Shown: piece after piece, positions 42,433-52,717 of the stretch
Numbering within the stretch: position 1 is the first letter of the stretch
Layout: the number at the start of each line of letters is the position of its first letter
From: Sphingobium abikonense NBRC 16140
GTDB lineage: Bacteria; Pseudomonadota; Alphaproteobacteria; Sphingomonadales; Sphingomonadaceae
NCBI RefSeq assembly: GCF_001598335.1
Contig: NZ_BCYT01000005.1
Location: 62,001 to 126,000 of the forward strand
Length of the DNA stretch: 64,000 nt
Direction: 5' to 3'
Made by a program: the position numbers and the translations under genes
Notes under the pieces: model-generated
Databases searched by the model: none
Told to the model about the DNA's origin: nothing
What the model saw: only the letters and a program-made list of their open reading frames with translations

Positions 42433-42455
42433 GCGCGTATGTGTAAGGATTAGAC

Positions 42456-45011
42456 ATGCAAAGGCGCTTCAATCCGCTGGAGGCCGACGCCCGCTGGCAG
42501 GCGGTGTGGGACGAAAAGCAGAGCTTTCGCGCGAACGATGCTTCGCCCAAGCCGCGATCCTATGTGCTGGAGATGTTTCCCTATCCATCGGGGCGCATCC
42601 ATATCGGCCATGTGCGCAACTATTCGATGGGCGACGTGCTGGCGCGGTTCCGCCGCATGACCGGGCATGAAGTGCTGCACCCGATGGGCTGGGACGCCTT
42701 TGGCATGCCGGCCGAAAACGCCGCGATGGAAAAGAAGGTGCATCCGGGCGACTGGACCCGCTCCAACATCGCCAATATGCGCGCGCAGCTGAAAAAGCTG
42801 GGCTTCGCGATCGACTGGAGCCGCGAACTCGCGACGTGCGAACCGGATTATTATGGCCATGAACAGGCGCTGTTCCTGGACATGCTGGAGGCTGGCCTCG
42901 TCTATCGCAAGGAATCGTCGGTCAACTGGGACCCGGTCGACATGACCGTGCTGGCGAACGAGCAGGTGATCGACGGCAAGGGATGGCGGTCTGGCGCACC
43001 GGTCGAAAAGCGCAAGCTCAACCAGTGGTTTCTCAAGATCACCCAGTTCGCCGACGACCTGCTGGAGGGATTGAAGACTCTGGACCAGTGGCCCGACAAG
43101 GTGCGGACCATGCAGGAAAATTGGATCGGAAAGTCGGTCGGGCTGCAATTCCGGTTCGACTTCGCGCCTTTCCCGGAACGCGAAGCATTGGAAGGGCTGG
43201 ACGCGGGCGCGGGAATTGCGGTCTATTCGACCCGGCCCGACACCATCTTCGGCGCCAGTTTCGTCGCGATCGCCGCCGATCATCCCGTGGCGCAGGCCAT
43301 CGCCGCCAACAATGCGGACGCGCAGGCCTTTATCGACCAATGCAAAGCCGGCGGGACCACGGCAGCCGAACTGGAAACCGCCGAAAAGCTGGGCTTCGAT
43401 ACGGGCCTGTCGATGGTTCATCCGTTCGACCCGGATTGGCAGCTGCCCGTCTTCATCGCCAATTTCGTGCTGATGGACTATGGCACGGGCGCGGTGATGG
43501 GCGTGCCCGGCCATGACCAGCGCGACCTTGACTTCGCGCGCAAATATATGCTTCCCGTGGAGCGCGTGGTCGCCGCCGAGGGCGAGGCCGACAAGCCTAT
43601 CCATGACGAGGCCTATACCGGGCCCGGCCGTCTGGTGAACTCCCGCTTCCTGGACGGCATGAGCGTGGAGGAGGCCAAGGCCGCCGTCATCGCCCGCGCC
43701 GAGAGCGAAGGCTGGGGCGAGGGCAAGACCGTGTTCCGCCTGCGCGACTGGGGCGTGTCGCGCCAGCGTTACTGGGGCACGCCCATTCCCGTGATCCATT
43801 GCGACGGCTGCGGCGTCGTGCCGGTTCCCAAGGATCAGCTTCCCGTGGTGCTGCCCGAAGATGTCAGCTTCGACATACCGGGCAATCCGCTCGACCGGCA
43901 TCCGACCTGGAAGCATGTCGACTGCCCGGCCTGCGGCAAGCCCGCCCGGCGTGAAACCGACACGCTCGACACTTTCGCCGATTCCAGCTGGTATTTTATC
44001 CGCTTCGCCAGCCAGCCCAAGGACAAGCCGTTCGACCGCGCGACCGTGGAACAATGGCTGCCTGTCGGGCAATATATTGGCGGGGTCGAACATGCGATCC
44101 TGCATCTTCTTTACGCCCGCTTCTGGACCCGCGCGCTGCAGCATATGGGGCAGCTGGGCTTTGCCGAGCCGTTCACCGGCCTGTTCACGCAGGGCATGGT
44201 GACGCACGAAACCTACAAGGCGGGCGATGGCAGCTGGCTCTCACCCGGCGAGGTGAAGAAGTCCGGCGACGATTATACCCATATCGAAAGCGGCGCGCCG
44301 GTGACGGTCGGCCGCGTCGAGAAAATGTCCAAGTCCAAGAAGAATGTCGTCGATCCCGACGATATCATCGAACAATATGGCGCGGACGCGGTGCGGTGGT
44401 TCATGCTGTCCGACAGCCCGCCCGAGCGCGACTTGCCGTGGACCGAGGCGGGGATCGAGGGTAGCTGGCGGTTCGTCAACCGCGTGTGGCGGCTGTTCGG
44501 TGACGCCGATGCCGGGGCGCAGGGGCAGGACAAGGCGCTGGACCGCAAGCTGCACCAGACGATCGACGGGGTGGCCAGGGATATTGAGGCGCTGGGCTTC
44601 AACAAGGCCGTTGCCAAAATCTACGAACTGGTGAACGCCATCGAAAAGGCGAAGCCATCTGCCAGCCGCACCGCCGCCATTCGCACGCTGGCGCTGCTGG
44701 TCGCGCCGATGACGCCGCATCTGGCCGAAGAGGGCTGGGCCGAAATGGGCCAGGACATCGGCTGTTCCGGCCTGATCGCCGACGCCGCCTGGCCGGCGGT
44801 CGATCCTGCGCTGCTGGTCGATGATGAAGTCACCATCGCCTGCCAAGTCATGGGCAAGCTGCGCGACACCATCACCGTGGCCAAGGGGACGCCCAGGGAC
44901 GAACTGGAAAGGCTGGCGCTTGCGGCGCCCAACGTCGCCCGCATCCTGGACGGCGCCAGCCCGAAGAAGGTGATCGTGGTGCCCGACCGGCTGGTCAATC
45001 TGGTCATCTGA
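42456..45011 (+). CDS. leuS: Leucyl-tRNA synthetase
   Basis: LeuS charges tRNA-Leu. The 851-residue class I synthetase has the HIGH motif in [19 protein letters not shown] near residue 42, a CP1 editing domain with [16 protein letters not shown] near 252, and [20 protein letters not shown] near 625, with the anticodon domain after. The AAGGA ten bases before ATG 42456 is a good ribosome-binding site. A strong hairpin precedes it, and lptE follows after a palindrome. Confidence 0.97.
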   Translation: MQRRFNPLEADARWQAVWDEKQSFRANDASPKPRSYVLEMFPYPSGRIHIGHVRNYSMGDVLARFRRMTGHEVLHPMGWDAFGMPAENAAMEKKVHPGDWTRSNIANMRAQLKKLGFAIDWSRELATCEPDYYGHEQALFLDMLEAGLVYRKESSVNWDPVDMTVLANEQVIDGKGWRSGAPVEKRKLNQWFLKITQFADDLLEGLKTLDQWPDKVRTMQENWIGKSVGLQFRFDFAPFPEREALEGLDAGAGIAVYSTRPDTIFGASFVAIAADHPVAQAIAANNADAQAFIDQCKAGGTTAAELETAEKLGFDTGLSMVHPFDPDWQLPVFIANFVLMDYGTGAVMGVPGHDQRDLDFARKYMLPVERVVAAEGEADKPIHDEAYTGPGRLVNSRFLDGMSVEEAKAAVIARAESEGWGEGKTVFRLRDWGVSRQRYWGTPIPVIHCDGCGVVPVPKDQLPVVLPEDVSFDIPGNPLDRHPTWKHVDCPACGKPARRETDTLDTFADSSWYFIRFASQPKDKPFDRATVEQWLPVGQYIGGVEHAILHLLYARFWTRALQHMGQLGFAEPFTGLFTQGMVTHETYKAGDGSWLSPGEVKKSGDDYTHIESGAPVTVGRVEKMSKSKKNVVDPDDIIEQYGADAVRWFMLSDSPPERDLPWTEAGIEGSWRFVNRVWRLFGDADAGAQGQDKALDRKLHQTIDGVARDIEALGFNKAVAKIYELVNAIEKAKPSASRTAAIRTLALLVAPMTPHLAEEGWAEMGQDIGCSGLIADAAWPAVDPALLVDDEVTIACQVMGKLRDTITVAKGTPRDELERLALAAPNVARILDGASPKKVIVVPDRLVNLVI

Positions 45012-45020
45012 AGCGAACTG

Positions 45021-45048
45021 CGTCGTTCCCGCTTTCGCGGAAACGACG
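45021..45048. repeat. REP-like palindrome between leuS and lptE
   Basis: A 28-base imperfect palindrome (12 paired positions with one mismatch, loop TTTC) centred on CCCGCTTTCGCGG. Similar short palindromes with a CCCGC..GCGGG core are scattered in many Sphingomonadaceae genomes. No second copy was seen in this window. Confidence 0.4.
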
Positions 45049-45069
45049 GAGGGTTTAAGGCTCCAGATC

Positions 45070-45567
45070 ATGAAGCGCATCCTCCCCCTCATCGCCCTTG
45101 CCACCCTTACCGCCTGCGGGCTGCGGCCCGTCTATGGCGGGGGCGGCACTGGCCCGGTCGCGCAGGCGCTGGGCAATGTCGAGGTTGCCCCGATCGAGGG
45201 CAAGGCGGGCTGGCTGGTGCGCAATGCGCTCAACGACCGGCTCGCCGCGATGCAGAGCGGCAGCGGCCCGCGCTACCGGCTGGTCGTGAAGCTGGACGAC
45301 AATATTGCGGGCCTGGGTCTGCGCGCCGACGCCGCGATCACGCGCGAACGGCGGACGCTGCGGGCGCGCTATCAGCTGGTGGATGAAAGCACCGGCGCGC
45401 AGATATTGGACGATACCGCCGGGTCGGACGCGGGCATCGACGTCACCTCCAGCGAATATGCCACGATCGCCGCCGAAGATACTGCGCTGGAGCGGCTGTC
45501 GCAGACCGTCGCCGATCAGATCGTCACGCGCCTGGCCCTCTATTCGCGCAAGGCCGCCACGCCTTGA
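45070..45567 (+). CDS. lptE: LPS-assembly lipoprotein LptE
   Basis: LptE plugs the LptD barrel that places lipopolysaccharide in the outer leaflet. The 165-residue protein has a lipoprotein signal ending LATLTACGLRPVYG (Cys16 lipidated), with the CGLRP/VYG start typical of alphaproteobacterial LptE. Beta-rich stretches follow (RYRLVVKLDD and LRARYQLVDESTGAQ), and a helix at the end. It sits directly after leuS and overlaps holA, the well-known leuS-lptE-holA order. Confidence 0.92.
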   Translation: MKRILPLIALATLTACGLRPVYGGGGTGPVAQALGNVEVAPIEGKAGWLVRNALNDRLAAMQSGSGPRYRLVVKLDDNIAGLGLRADAAITRERRTLRARYQLVDESTGAQILDDTAGSDAGIDVTSSEYATIAAEDTALERLSQTVADQIVTRLALYSRKAATP

Positions 45568-46604
45568 AGGCCAATCGCGGCCAGATGGAAAAGGCGCTGG
45601 ACGCCCCGGGTCAGGGCGCGGCGGCGAATGTTCGTTTCTTTCTGCTCTACGGCCCCGATGAGGCGGGGAGTCAGGCGCTCGCCAAGCGGCTGGAGCGCGC
45701 CATGGGGCCTCAGGCCGAGCGGATCGACCTCGATGCGCCGACCTTGCGCGAGGACCCCGCGCGTCTGTCCGATGAGGCGGCGGCCTTCTCCATGTTCGGC
45801 GACAAGCGATGGATTCGCGTCAACGGCATCGGCGATGATTGCCTGCCCGCGCTCAACGCCCTGCTGGACGCCGAAGCGGCCGGCAACCCGGTGATTGCGG
45901 TCGCCGGCGCGCTCAAGCCGGCGTCGAAGCTGGTCAAAATGGCGCTCGATCATAAGGGCGTGCTGGCCTGCATCTCCTATCAGCCCGACGGGCGGGAGGC
46001 GGAGCAGATCGCCATCGGTATCGCGCGCGACGGCGGGCTGCGCCTGTCGTCCGACCTTGCCCGGCGCATCGTCGACCTGTCTGGCGGGGACCGGGCGCTG
46101 ATGGCGGGCGAGATCGAAAAGCTGATCCTCTATCTCGATGCGGCGCCCGATCGGCCGGCCGAAGCCACGGCCGATGCGCTCGACGCGCTGTCGGGGGACA
46201 ATCCTGAAACGGAGGTCGGCCCGCTGGTCAATGCCGTGCTGGGCGGCGATCTTCGCGCCATGCATCGCGAACTGACGGCATTGGCGCAGGCCGGCACCGC
46301 GATGGCGGCGGTGATCCGTCCGCTGCTGACCCGCGCGATGCTGCTGGCGACGATCCGCGACGCCTTCGACGCCAGCGGCCGACTGGAGGCGGCAGTCGAT
46401 CAGGCGGGCCGGGCGGTGTTCTGGAAGGAAAAGGGACTGGTGACGCGGCAGGTCCGGTTGTGGGATGCATCCGGCATCGCGCGCGTCATCCAGCGCCTTC
46501 TGGCGGCCGAGCGCTCCAGTCGTGGGGGCAGGGGTCTGGGCGACCTGATGGTGCGGCACGAACTACTCGCCATCGCGCGGCAGGCCGCGCGGGAGCGGGC
46601 TTGA
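45564..46604 (+). CDS. holA: DNA polymerase III delta subunit
   Basis: HolA is the clamp-loader wrench that opens the beta clamp. The 346-residue protein has [20 protein letters not shown] near residue 24, [20 protein letters not shown] near 74, and [20 protein letters not shown] near 172, typical of the family. TTG 45564 overlaps the lptE stop by four bases and gives the family's N-terminus [15 protein letters not shown], so I prefer it over ATG 45585. Confidence 0.93.
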   Translation: MKANRGQMEKALDAPGQGAAANVRFFLLYGPDEAGSQALAKRLERAMGPQAERIDLDAPTLREDPARLSDEAAAFSMFGDKRWIRVNGIGDDCLPALNALLDAEAAGNPVIAVAGALKPASKLVKMALDHKGVLACISYQPDGREAEQIAIGIARDGGLRLSSDLARRIVDLSGGDRALMAGEIEKLILYLDAAPDRPAEATADALDALSGDNPETEVGPLVNAVLGGDLRAMHRELTALAQAGTAMAAVIRPLLTRAMLLATIRDAFDASGRLEAAVDQAGRAVFWKEKGLVTRQVRLWDASGIARVIQRLLAAERSSRGGRGLGDLMVRHELLAIARQAARERA

Positions 46605-46635
46605 TCCGTCCCGGGCCCATGGCCATATTGCCGCT

Positions 46636-47043
46636 ATGGAAAAAATCCACCTCACCGATGCCGAATGGCGCCAGCGCCTGACCCCGGAGCAATTTCATGT
46701 GCTGCGCGAAGGCGGCACGGAGCGCGCCTTTACCGGCAAGCTCAACGCCAACAAGGTCGATGGCGTCTATTATTGCGCCGGATGCGGCGCGGAACTGTTC
46801 GATGGCGAGGAAAAATATGACAGCGGGTCGGGCTGGCCCAGCTTCACCGCGCCGGTCGATATCGATGCGGTCGAGGAAATTCGCGACACCAGCCATGGCA
46901 TGATCCGCACCGAAGTCCGCTGCGCCAAATGCGACGGGCATCTGGGCCATGTCTTCCCCGACGGTCCTGGCGTCAATGGCCTGCGCTATTGCATGAACAG
47001 CGCCAGCCTGGACTTCAAGCCGCGCGAGGGCACGGAGCAGTAA
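46636..47043 (+). CDS. msrB: Peptide-methionine (R)-S-oxide reductase
   Basis: MsrB repairs R-methionine sulphoxide. The 135-residue protein has the zinc-binding CAGCGAELF pair near residue 48, [13 protein letters not shown] near 65, and the second pair [17 protein letters not shown] near 95, ending [11 protein letters not shown] with the catalytic cysteine. No signal peptide, so it is cytoplasmic. It starts 32 bases after holA on the same strand. Confidence 0.96.
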   Translation: MEKIHLTDAEWRQRLTPEQFHVLREGGTERAFTGKLNANKVDGVYYCAGCGAELFDGEEKYDSGSGWPSFTAPVDIDAVEEIRDTSHGMIRTEVRCAKCDGHLGHVFPDGPGVNGLRYCMNSASLDFKPREGTEQ

Positions 47044-47163
47044 TCGTTCATCGCTGGTAAAGCGCGCATCGCCATGGAAAGGGCGAGGCGGTCCATTTCC
47101 TGTGCCAGACGCGTGTTTTGCGCTGGCCCGGACCAGGTTTAGCGCGTATCCGGGGCGGCACAG

Positions 47164-49272
47164 ATGGCAGGATCAGGCAAGAGCAAGCGTGCGCCCGGTG
47201 GCGTCAGGACATGGCTGATGCGCGGGCTGAAGATCGGCTTGGCGGCCGCAGTCGCGGGCCTTCTGGCTGTGGTGATCGCCGTGGTGATCGCGCTTCAGTC
47301 GCTGCCCGACTATGAAAGCCTCAAATCCTCGCCCAATGGGCAGATGATCCGCGTCCATGCCGCCGATGGCAGCGTGATCGTCTCGCTTGGGCCCAGTTTC
47401 GGTCGCTGGATCAGCTATGATCAGATACCGCAGGTCATGGTCGACGCGATGGTATCGACGGAGGACAAGCGTTTCTACATGCATCCCGGCATCGACCCGG
47501 TCGGCATGGCGCGCGCGGCCTGGGTCGCCGTGGAACGGCGCGGGTCGGGTCGCCGCCTGCAGGGCGCATCGACCATTACCCAGCAGGTGACGCGCAACAT
47601 CTTCCTCAACAACAGCTATAGTTTCGGTCGGAAAATCCGCGAAATGGTGCTGGCGCTCGCGATGGAGCGCAAATTTTCCAAGCGGCAGATACTCGAACTT
47701 TATCTTAACAAGGTCTATTTCGGCGGCGGGGCCTATGGCATCGATGCCGCCAGCCGCAAATTTTTCGGTCATCCGGCAACCACGATCGACTTGCCCGAAG
47801 CCGCGATCATCGCCGGCCTGGTCAAGGCGCCGTCCAGCTATTCCCCGACTGCCGACGCTGAAGCGGCAATCGGCCGTGCGGGCGTCGTGCTCGACCTGAT
47901 GCAGGACAATGGCAAGATTTCCGCGTCGCAGCGCGCTGGCGTCGACTTGGACGACGTCAAGATGGCGCCCGAACCGCCGCAGAACAGTGTGCGCTATTTC
48001 ACCGACTGGGCGCTGCCGCAGCTCGACCTGCTGATCGATGAACCCAATGAGCCGCTGGAAGTCTATACGACCATCGATCTTGGCATGCAGCGGGCCGCGA
48101 CCGCTGCGGTGCAGGCCAACGCGCCCAAGGGCGCACAGGGCGCGATGGTCAGCCTGGATCGAGACGGCGCCGTGCGCGCGATGGTTGGCGGCCTTGATTA
48201 TGTGTCGTCCAACTATAATCGCGCCGTCACCGCGACGCGCCAGCCCGGGTCGGCATGGAAGATTTTTGTCTATATGGCGGCGCTGGAGGCGGGCTATACG
48301 CCCGACACCGGCATCACCGACGAGCCGGTGACGATCAATGGCTGGAGCCCGCGCAACAGCAACGGCAAATTCGCCGGCGCGATCGATATTCGCACCGCCT
48401 TTGCCTATTCCATCAATACGGTCGCAGCGAAGCTGGGCGTGGAAGTGGGCTTTTCCACGGTCGCCGACATGGCCCGCCGCTTTGGCATATCGACGCCAAT
48501 CAACACCCATCCGTCCATGGTGCTGGGCACGTCCGACGTCCGCCTGATCGACATGACGCGCGCCTTCGCCTCGATCGCGCGCAAGGGGATCGCGGTGACG
48601 CCCTATGGCATTACCAAGGTCACGACAGCGGACGGACGATTGCTCTACGAGCATGAGGATGACACCAGCCGCGTGCTGGTCGCGCCCTGGGTGGCGGCCG
48701 GCATGACCGACCTCATGCAGACCGCCGTCAGCACCGGGACCGGGCGCGCCGCGCAGATCGGCCGTCCGGTCGCGGGCAAGACCGGCACGACCAGCAGCAA
48801 CAAGGATGGCTGGTTCCTGGGCTTTTCCAGCGGCATCACCACCGGCGTCTGGATGGGCCGCGATGATGCGCGCGCGGTTGGCGGATTGCAGGGCGGCCGC
48901 GCCCCGGCGCGCGCTTTCGCCGACTATATGAAGGTCGCCGTCGCCAAGCGGCCGGTCGAAAAATTCGACACCGAAGTCACCCTGCCCGAATGGCAGCTCG
49001 AACCGGACGAGGAGGCCTATTATGAAGGCCCCGACAATGGCACCTATGGCGGCGGCATGATGGTCGATGAAAATGGCTATCCCATCGAGCCGCAGGCCCC
49101 CGCATCATCGCAGGGCTATGAGGACGAGCCGGATATGGAAGTCGACCCGCAGGAGCGCCCGCAGCCGCCGCGCCTCGACCAGCAGTGGATCGACAATGTG
49201 CTGGGCCGCGACCGACCGCGCCAGCCGGCTCAACAGCCGCCGTCCGGCCGGCCGCCATCGCAGCAGCCCTGA
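47164..49272 (+). CDS. Penicillin-binding protein 1A-type transglycosylase/transpeptidase
   Basis: This class A PBP polymerises and crosslinks peptidoglycan. The 702-residue protein has a cytoplasmic tail and a membrane segment (about residues 22-44). The GT51 transglycosylase domain follows (about 70-250, STEDKRFYMHPGID and GASTITQQVTRNIFLNNSY). The transpeptidase domain (about 310-600) has SAWK as SxxK in TRQPGSAWKIFVY, YSINT as SxN and AGKTGTTSSNKD as KTG. A Pro/Gln-rich tail (about 600-702) ends it. The tryptophan in SAWK is a less common filling of the SxxK box. It follows msrB by 120 bases. Confidence 0.95.
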   Translation: MAGSGKSKRAPGGVRTWLMRGLKIGLAAAVAGLLAVVIAVVIALQSLPDYESLKSSPNGQMIRVHAADGSVIVSLGPSFGRWISYDQIPQVMVDAMVSTEDKRFYMHPGIDPVGMARAAWVAVERRGSGRRLQGASTITQQVTRNIFLNNSYSFGRKIREMVLALAMERKFSKRQILELYLNKVYFGGGAYGIDAASRKFFGHPATTIDLPEAAIIAGLVKAPSSYSPTADAEAAIGRAGVVLDLMQDNGKISASQRAGVDLDDVKMAPEPPQNSVRYFTDWALPQLDLLIDEPNEPLEVYTTIDLGMQRAATAAVQANAPKGAQGAMVSLDRDGAVRAMVGGLDYVSSNYNRAVTATRQPGSAWKIFVYMAALEAGYTPDTGITDEPVTINGWSPRNSNGKFAGAIDIRTAFAYSINTVAAKLGVEVGFSTVADMARRFGISTPINTHPSMVLGTSDVRLIDMTRAFASIARKGIAVTPYGITKVTTADGRLLYEHEDDTSRVLVAPWVAAGMTDLMQTAVSTGTGRAAQIGRPVAGKTGTTSSNKDGWFLGFSSGITTGVWMGRDDARAVGGLQGGRAPARAFADYMKVAVAKRPVEKFDTEVTLPEWQLEPDEEAYYEGPDNGTYGGGMMVDENGYPIEPQAPASSQGYEDEPDMEVDPQERPQPPRLDQQWIDNVLGRDRPRQPAQQPPSGRPPSQQP

Positions 49273-49280
49273 AACGCGGC

Positions 49281-50243
49281 TTATCCGTCCGCCGGCTGGT
49301 TCGCCGCCAGCCGCGTGGGGATGACGGCGCTGGCGTCGGGCAGCAGGAAGTCCACCTTGCCCCGCGCGAAGTCGATCGCCACGCGGTCGAACACGCGCAG
49401 CGCACTGATCCCCAGCAGTAAGGCAGGCTTGTCCTGCATGCCCAGTTCCACAAAGGGGCTGGCGTCAGCGAAGATCACCGGCACTTCGGTCAGGTTGACG
49501 CGCCCCAGCGCCACCGATCCGATGCGGCCGACTTCCCCGATCAGCGTGCCGCCCGTGACGCTGGTGAGCGTCGCGGTCAGCAGGTCAGGCGCACGCTTCT
49601 TGCGCAGCAGCTTGTCGCGCAGCGCCAGATTGCCGATGCTGTAATGGCTGCCGGTATCGAGCATGATGTTGACCCGCATGCCGTTGACCCGCGAATCCAG
49701 CAGGATCAGCTGCCCGCGCTTGCGCCGCGCCTCCACCACGATGGTGTCGGGATCGGTCGGGAATGTACGCCGCCGGCCGCTGTCGGCAATGTCCATTTGC
49801 CCGGTGCGAAAATTCAGGATTACCCGCTTGTCGTGCAAACTATCGAGGCCCAGCAGGCCGGAAGCGCCCAGATGCTCCCCTTCCAGCACGGGCGCTTCGA
49901 TATCGTCGATCATGCCTGCGCCGAAACTGAGATGCGGAACGGCGACGGTTGCGACCTCGGACCGCCCGGTCATGCTGAGGATCGTGACATCGCCGCGGGG
50001 CGGCAGCGCCAGTTGCTGCGCCAAGCCGCGCGCGATCACGGTGCGCTGCGATCCGGTATCGATGACGAAGGGCCATGGCCCCTTGCCGTCGATCGAGATG
50101 GGGATGGTGACGCGATCGTCCAGCGTGCTGGCGGTCCGAACCAAGGCCGGCGGCACTTGTGGATCGAGCAGCGGCGGTTGCGCGGGCAGGGGCACGCCGC
50201 CGAACGCCAGCGCCATTGCCAGCAGGGCAGGGAGCCGTCCCAT
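49281..50243 (-). CDS. Secreted protein with two retropepsin-like aspartic protease domains
   Basis: The 320-residue protein has a short signal peptide (to about residue 20) and two copies of the aspartic-protease motif: WPFVIDTGSQRTVIARGLA near residue 57 and VNIMLDTGSHYSIGNLALR near 195. Each repeat continues with a hydrophobic beta segment, and LGISALRVFDRVAIDFARG closes the second. Retropepsins work as dimers, so two domains in one chain could form a complete active site, as in pepsin-type enzymes. The substrate is unknown. Whether it is an active protease is untested. It is convergent with the PBP1A gene. Confidence 0.82.
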   Translation of the reverse strand: MGRLPALLAMALAFGGVPLPAQPPLLDPQVPPALVRTASTLDDRVTIPISIDGKGPWPFVIDTGSQRTVIARGLAQQLALPPRGDVTILSMTGRSEVATVAVPHLSFGAGMIDDIEAPVLEGEHLGASGLLGLDSLHDKRVILNFRTGQMDIADSGRRRTFPTDPDTIVVEARRKRGQLILLDSRVNGMRVNIMLDTGSHYSIGNLALRDKLLRKKRAPDLLTATLTSVTGGTLIGEVGRIGSVALGRVNLTEVPVIFADASPFVELGMQDKPALLLGISALRVFDRVAIDFARGKVDFLLPDASAVIPTRLAANQPADG

Positions 50244-50370
50244 ATCCTCATCCTTTCTCTGTCTTATACCGCCCCTATAGCATGATGGGCAGTTGTCCCG
50301 CCACTGGCACCACTGGCCCTGTTCGTTACGGATAGCCCGTATTTTGCCGGTCGAAGCCGTCTGTCCCAGC

Positions 50371-50399
50371 TTGACGGGGGGGCGTGCGGCCCGCTACAC
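50371..50399 (+). promoter_or_regulatory. Possible rho promoter
   Basis: TTGACG (50371-50376), 17 bases, then CTACAC (50394-50399). It would start a leader of about 105 bases that includes a hairpin at 50439-50455 before rho ATG 50511. The rest of the 267-base gap 50244-50510 shows nothing else. Confidence 0.4.
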
Positions 50400-50510
50400 G
50401 CGAAACATCCTGTCCGCGCCCTTCCGGAGCGCGGAGTCCCGGCGGTCCTCGCCGGCTAAATCCTTCCTTTCCGGCCATTTCCTTCTTCACCTCATCGGAC
50501 CGACTCGCCC

Positions 50511-51767
50511 ATGCATCTTAAGGACCTCAAGAAAACCGTCCCCGCCGACCTCGTCACCATGGCGGAGGAACTGGGCGTGGAGGGCGCATCGACCTTGCGC
50601 AAACAGGATCTGATGTTCGCGATCCTCAAGGCCGAGGCGGAAAATGGCGAGCAGATCATGGGCGAAGGCACGATTGAGGTGTTGCCCGACGGATTCGGCT
50701 TCCTGCGCAGCCCGGAAGCCAATTTCCTCGCTGGCCCCGACGACATCTACGTCTCGCCCAATCAGGTTCGCAAATTCGGCCTGCGGACCGGCGACACGGT
50801 GGAAGGCGAAATCCGCGCGCCCAAGGATGGCGAGCGGTATTTTGCGCTGACCAAGCTTACCACCGTCAATTTCGACGATCCCGATGTCGTGCGCCATCGC
50901 GTCAATTTCGACAATCTGACGCCGCTCTATCCCGACGAGAAGCTGCGCCTCGATACGCTCGATCCGACGGTCAAGGACAAGTCGGCCCGCGTCATCGACA
51001 TTGTCAGCCCCCAGGGCAAAGGCCAGCGCACGCTGATCGTCGCGCCGCCGCGCGTCGGCAAGACGGTGATGCTCCAGAATATCGCCAAGGCGATCACCGA
51101 CAATCACCCCGAAGTCTTCCTGATCGTGCTGCTGATCGACGAGCGGCCAGAAGAAGTCACCGACATGCAGCGCAGCGTGAAGGGTGAGGTCGTGTCGTCC
51201 ACCTTCGACGAGCCTGCCACCCGCCACGTTCAGGTCGCCGAGATGGTGATTGAAAAGGCCAAGCGCCTGGTCGAGCATAAGAAGGATGTGGTCATCCTGC
51301 TTGACTCCATCACCCGCCTTGGTCGCGCCTACAACACGGTGGTCCCGTCCTCGGGCAAGGTGCTGACCGGCGGTGTCGACGCAAATGCGCTTCAGCGGCC
51401 CAAGCGTTTCTTCGGCGCAGCGCGCAATATTGAGGAGGGCGGGTCGCTTTCGATCATCGCGACCGCGCTGATCGACACCGGCAGCCGCATGGACGAAGTC
51501 ATTTTCGAAGAGTTCAAGGGCACGGGCAACTCGGAAATCGTGCTGGACCGCAAGGTTGCGGACAAGCGCATCTTCCCGGCGCTCGACGTTGGCAAGTCCG
51601 GCACCCGCAAGGAAGAGTTGCTGGTCGACAAGCCGACGCTCAGCAAGATGTGGGTGCTGCGCCGCATCCTCATGCAGATGGGCACGATCGACGCTATGGA
51701 ATTCCTGCTCGACAAGATGAAGGACAGCAAGACCAACGAGGATTTCTTCGCAACGATGAACCAGTAA
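50511..51767 (+). CDS. rho: Transcription termination factor Rho
   Basis: Rho is the hexameric RNA helicase that ends transcription at many sites. The 418-residue protein has the N-terminal helical Rho_N domain (residues 1-45, [20 protein letters not shown]), the cold-shock-like RNA-binding domain (about 48-120, [20 protein letters not shown]), and the ATPase with Walker [21 protein letters not shown] near 180, [18 protein letters not shown] near 205 and the Q- and R-loop region [18 protein letters not shown] near 283. Rho is often autoregulated through its leader. The leader here is long enough, but this is not proved. Confidence 0.97.
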   Translation: MHLKDLKKTVPADLVTMAEELGVEGASTLRKQDLMFAILKAEAENGEQIMGEGTIEVLPDGFGFLRSPEANFLAGPDDIYVSPNQVRKFGLRTGDTVEGEIRAPKDGERYFALTKLTTVNFDDPDVVRHRVNFDNLTPLYPDEKLRLDTLDPTVKDKSARVIDIVSPQGKGQRTLIVAPPRVGKTVMLQNIAKAITDNHPEVFLIVLLIDERPEEVTDMQRSVKGEVVSSTFDEPATRHVQVAEMVIEKAKRLVEHKKDVVILLDSITRLGRAYNTVVPSSGKVLTGGVDANALQRPKRFFGAARNIEEGGSLSIIATALIDTGSRMDEVIFEEFKGTGNSEIVLDRKVADKRIFPALDVGKSGTRKEELLVDKPTLSKMWVLRRILMQMGTIDAMEFLLDKMKDSKTNEDFFATMNQ

Positions 51768-51795
51768 CCCCACGGGGGGTTCATCCTGCACGAAC

Positions 51796-51818
51796 ATGGG
51801 GCGCTTCGGGCGCCCCAT
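51796..51818 (+). terminator. Terminator after rho
   Basis: A 9-bp perfect stem (51796-51804 with 51810-51818) with loop TTCGG follows the rho stop by 28 bases. The downstream T-run is weak (ATTGTAT). Confidence 0.6.
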
Positions 51819-51890
51819 ATTGTATCGGGGCGCCGGATCATGCGATGGTCCGGCGTTCTTCCTATCGACGACAGGGACGCAAGGGCCGCC

Positions 51891-52610
51891 ATGATCGACC
51901 TATTCGCCACCGCCGCCTCGGCCGCTCAGGGGATCGGCTCACCCGCCGAAATCTGGCAGCATATCATCAATGATTTCAGCAATATAACATCACCATCCGC
52001 CTTGTCGGCCTTCGTTCAGGTGCTGATGATCGACGTACTGCTGGCTGGCGACAATGCGATCGTCGTGGGCGCGCTTGCCGCTGGCCTGCCTGCTGCCCAG
52101 CGCAAGAAGGTGATCCTGATCGGCATTCTGGCCGCTCTGGTGCTGCGCATCGCCTTTGCGCTCGTGGTCAGCCAGCTGATGCAGATTGTCGGTCTCATTC
52201 TCGCGGGCGGCCTGCTGCTGCTGTGGGTCAGCTGGAGAATGTGGCGCGAGCTACACCCGGCGCGCGGTGCTGATACGCCCGACGATCCCAGCGATGACGA
52301 CGTGTCCGGTCTGCGCCCCGCCAAGAGCTTCGCCGCCGCTGCCTGGGCCGTCGCCGTGGCCGACGTGTCGATGAGCCTCGACAATGTCCTGGCGGTCGCA
52401 GGCGCGGCGCGCGACCATCCCGGCATTCTGATGATCGGCCTTGTTCTGTCGGTCGCCCTGATGGGGATCGCCGCCAATGTCATCGCCCATTATATCGAGC
52501 GGTTTCGCTGGATTGCCTATCTGGGCCTGGCGGTCATCATCTATGTCGCGGTGAAAATGATCTATGAAGGCATTATCGACCAGCAAGTGGGTCTACTGAC
52601 CCTGTTCTGA
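51891..52610 (+). CDS. TerC family (YjbE-type) integral membrane protein
   Basis: The 239-residue protein has about seven membrane segments and the paired acidic motifs of the family: MIDVLLAGDNAIVVGALAAG near residue 45 and VADVSMSLDNVLAVAGAA near 158. In characterised members these sites bind and move metal ions, mainly manganese, and the family name comes from tellurite resistance. I took ATG 51891 (MIDLFATAA), because the earlier in-frame start adds a non-conserved arm. No manganese (yybP-ykoY) riboswitch was recognised in the short upstream gap. A strong terminator follows. Confidence 0.9.
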   Translation: MIDLFATAASAAQGIGSPAEIWQHIINDFSNITSPSALSAFVQVLMIDVLLAGDNAIVVGALAAGLPAAQRKKVILIGILAALVLRIAFALVVSQLMQIVGLILAGGLLLLWVSWRMWRELHPARGADTPDDPSDDDVSGLRPAKSFAAAAWAVAVADVSMSLDNVLAVAGAARDHPGILMIGLVLSVALMGIAANVIAHYIERFRWIAYLGLAVIIYVAVKMIYEGIIDQQVGLLTLF

Positions 52611-52631
52611 TCGGTCCTTTATAACAGAGGG

Positions 52632-52664
52632 AGACGCATATCCTGCGGGATGTGCGTCTTTTTT
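52632..52664 (+). terminator. Terminator after the TerC gene
   Basis: A 12-bp stem with one wobble pair (52632-52643 with 52648-52659, loop TGCG) is followed by six T residues (52659-52664), 22 bases after the stop codon. It excludes any start for the next gene before about 52670. Confidence 0.85.
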
Positions 52665-52717
52665 GTTCCTGCTTCTTGATCCGGTCATCGTGGCTCGGCT
52701 ACCGCCACGCTATCGGC

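Noticed and set aside
51768..51890. A manganese (yybP-ykoY) riboswitch before the TerC gene
   Set aside because: TerC genes are sometimes under this riboswitch, but the gap contains only the rho terminator and about 70 bases without the conserved loop sequences.
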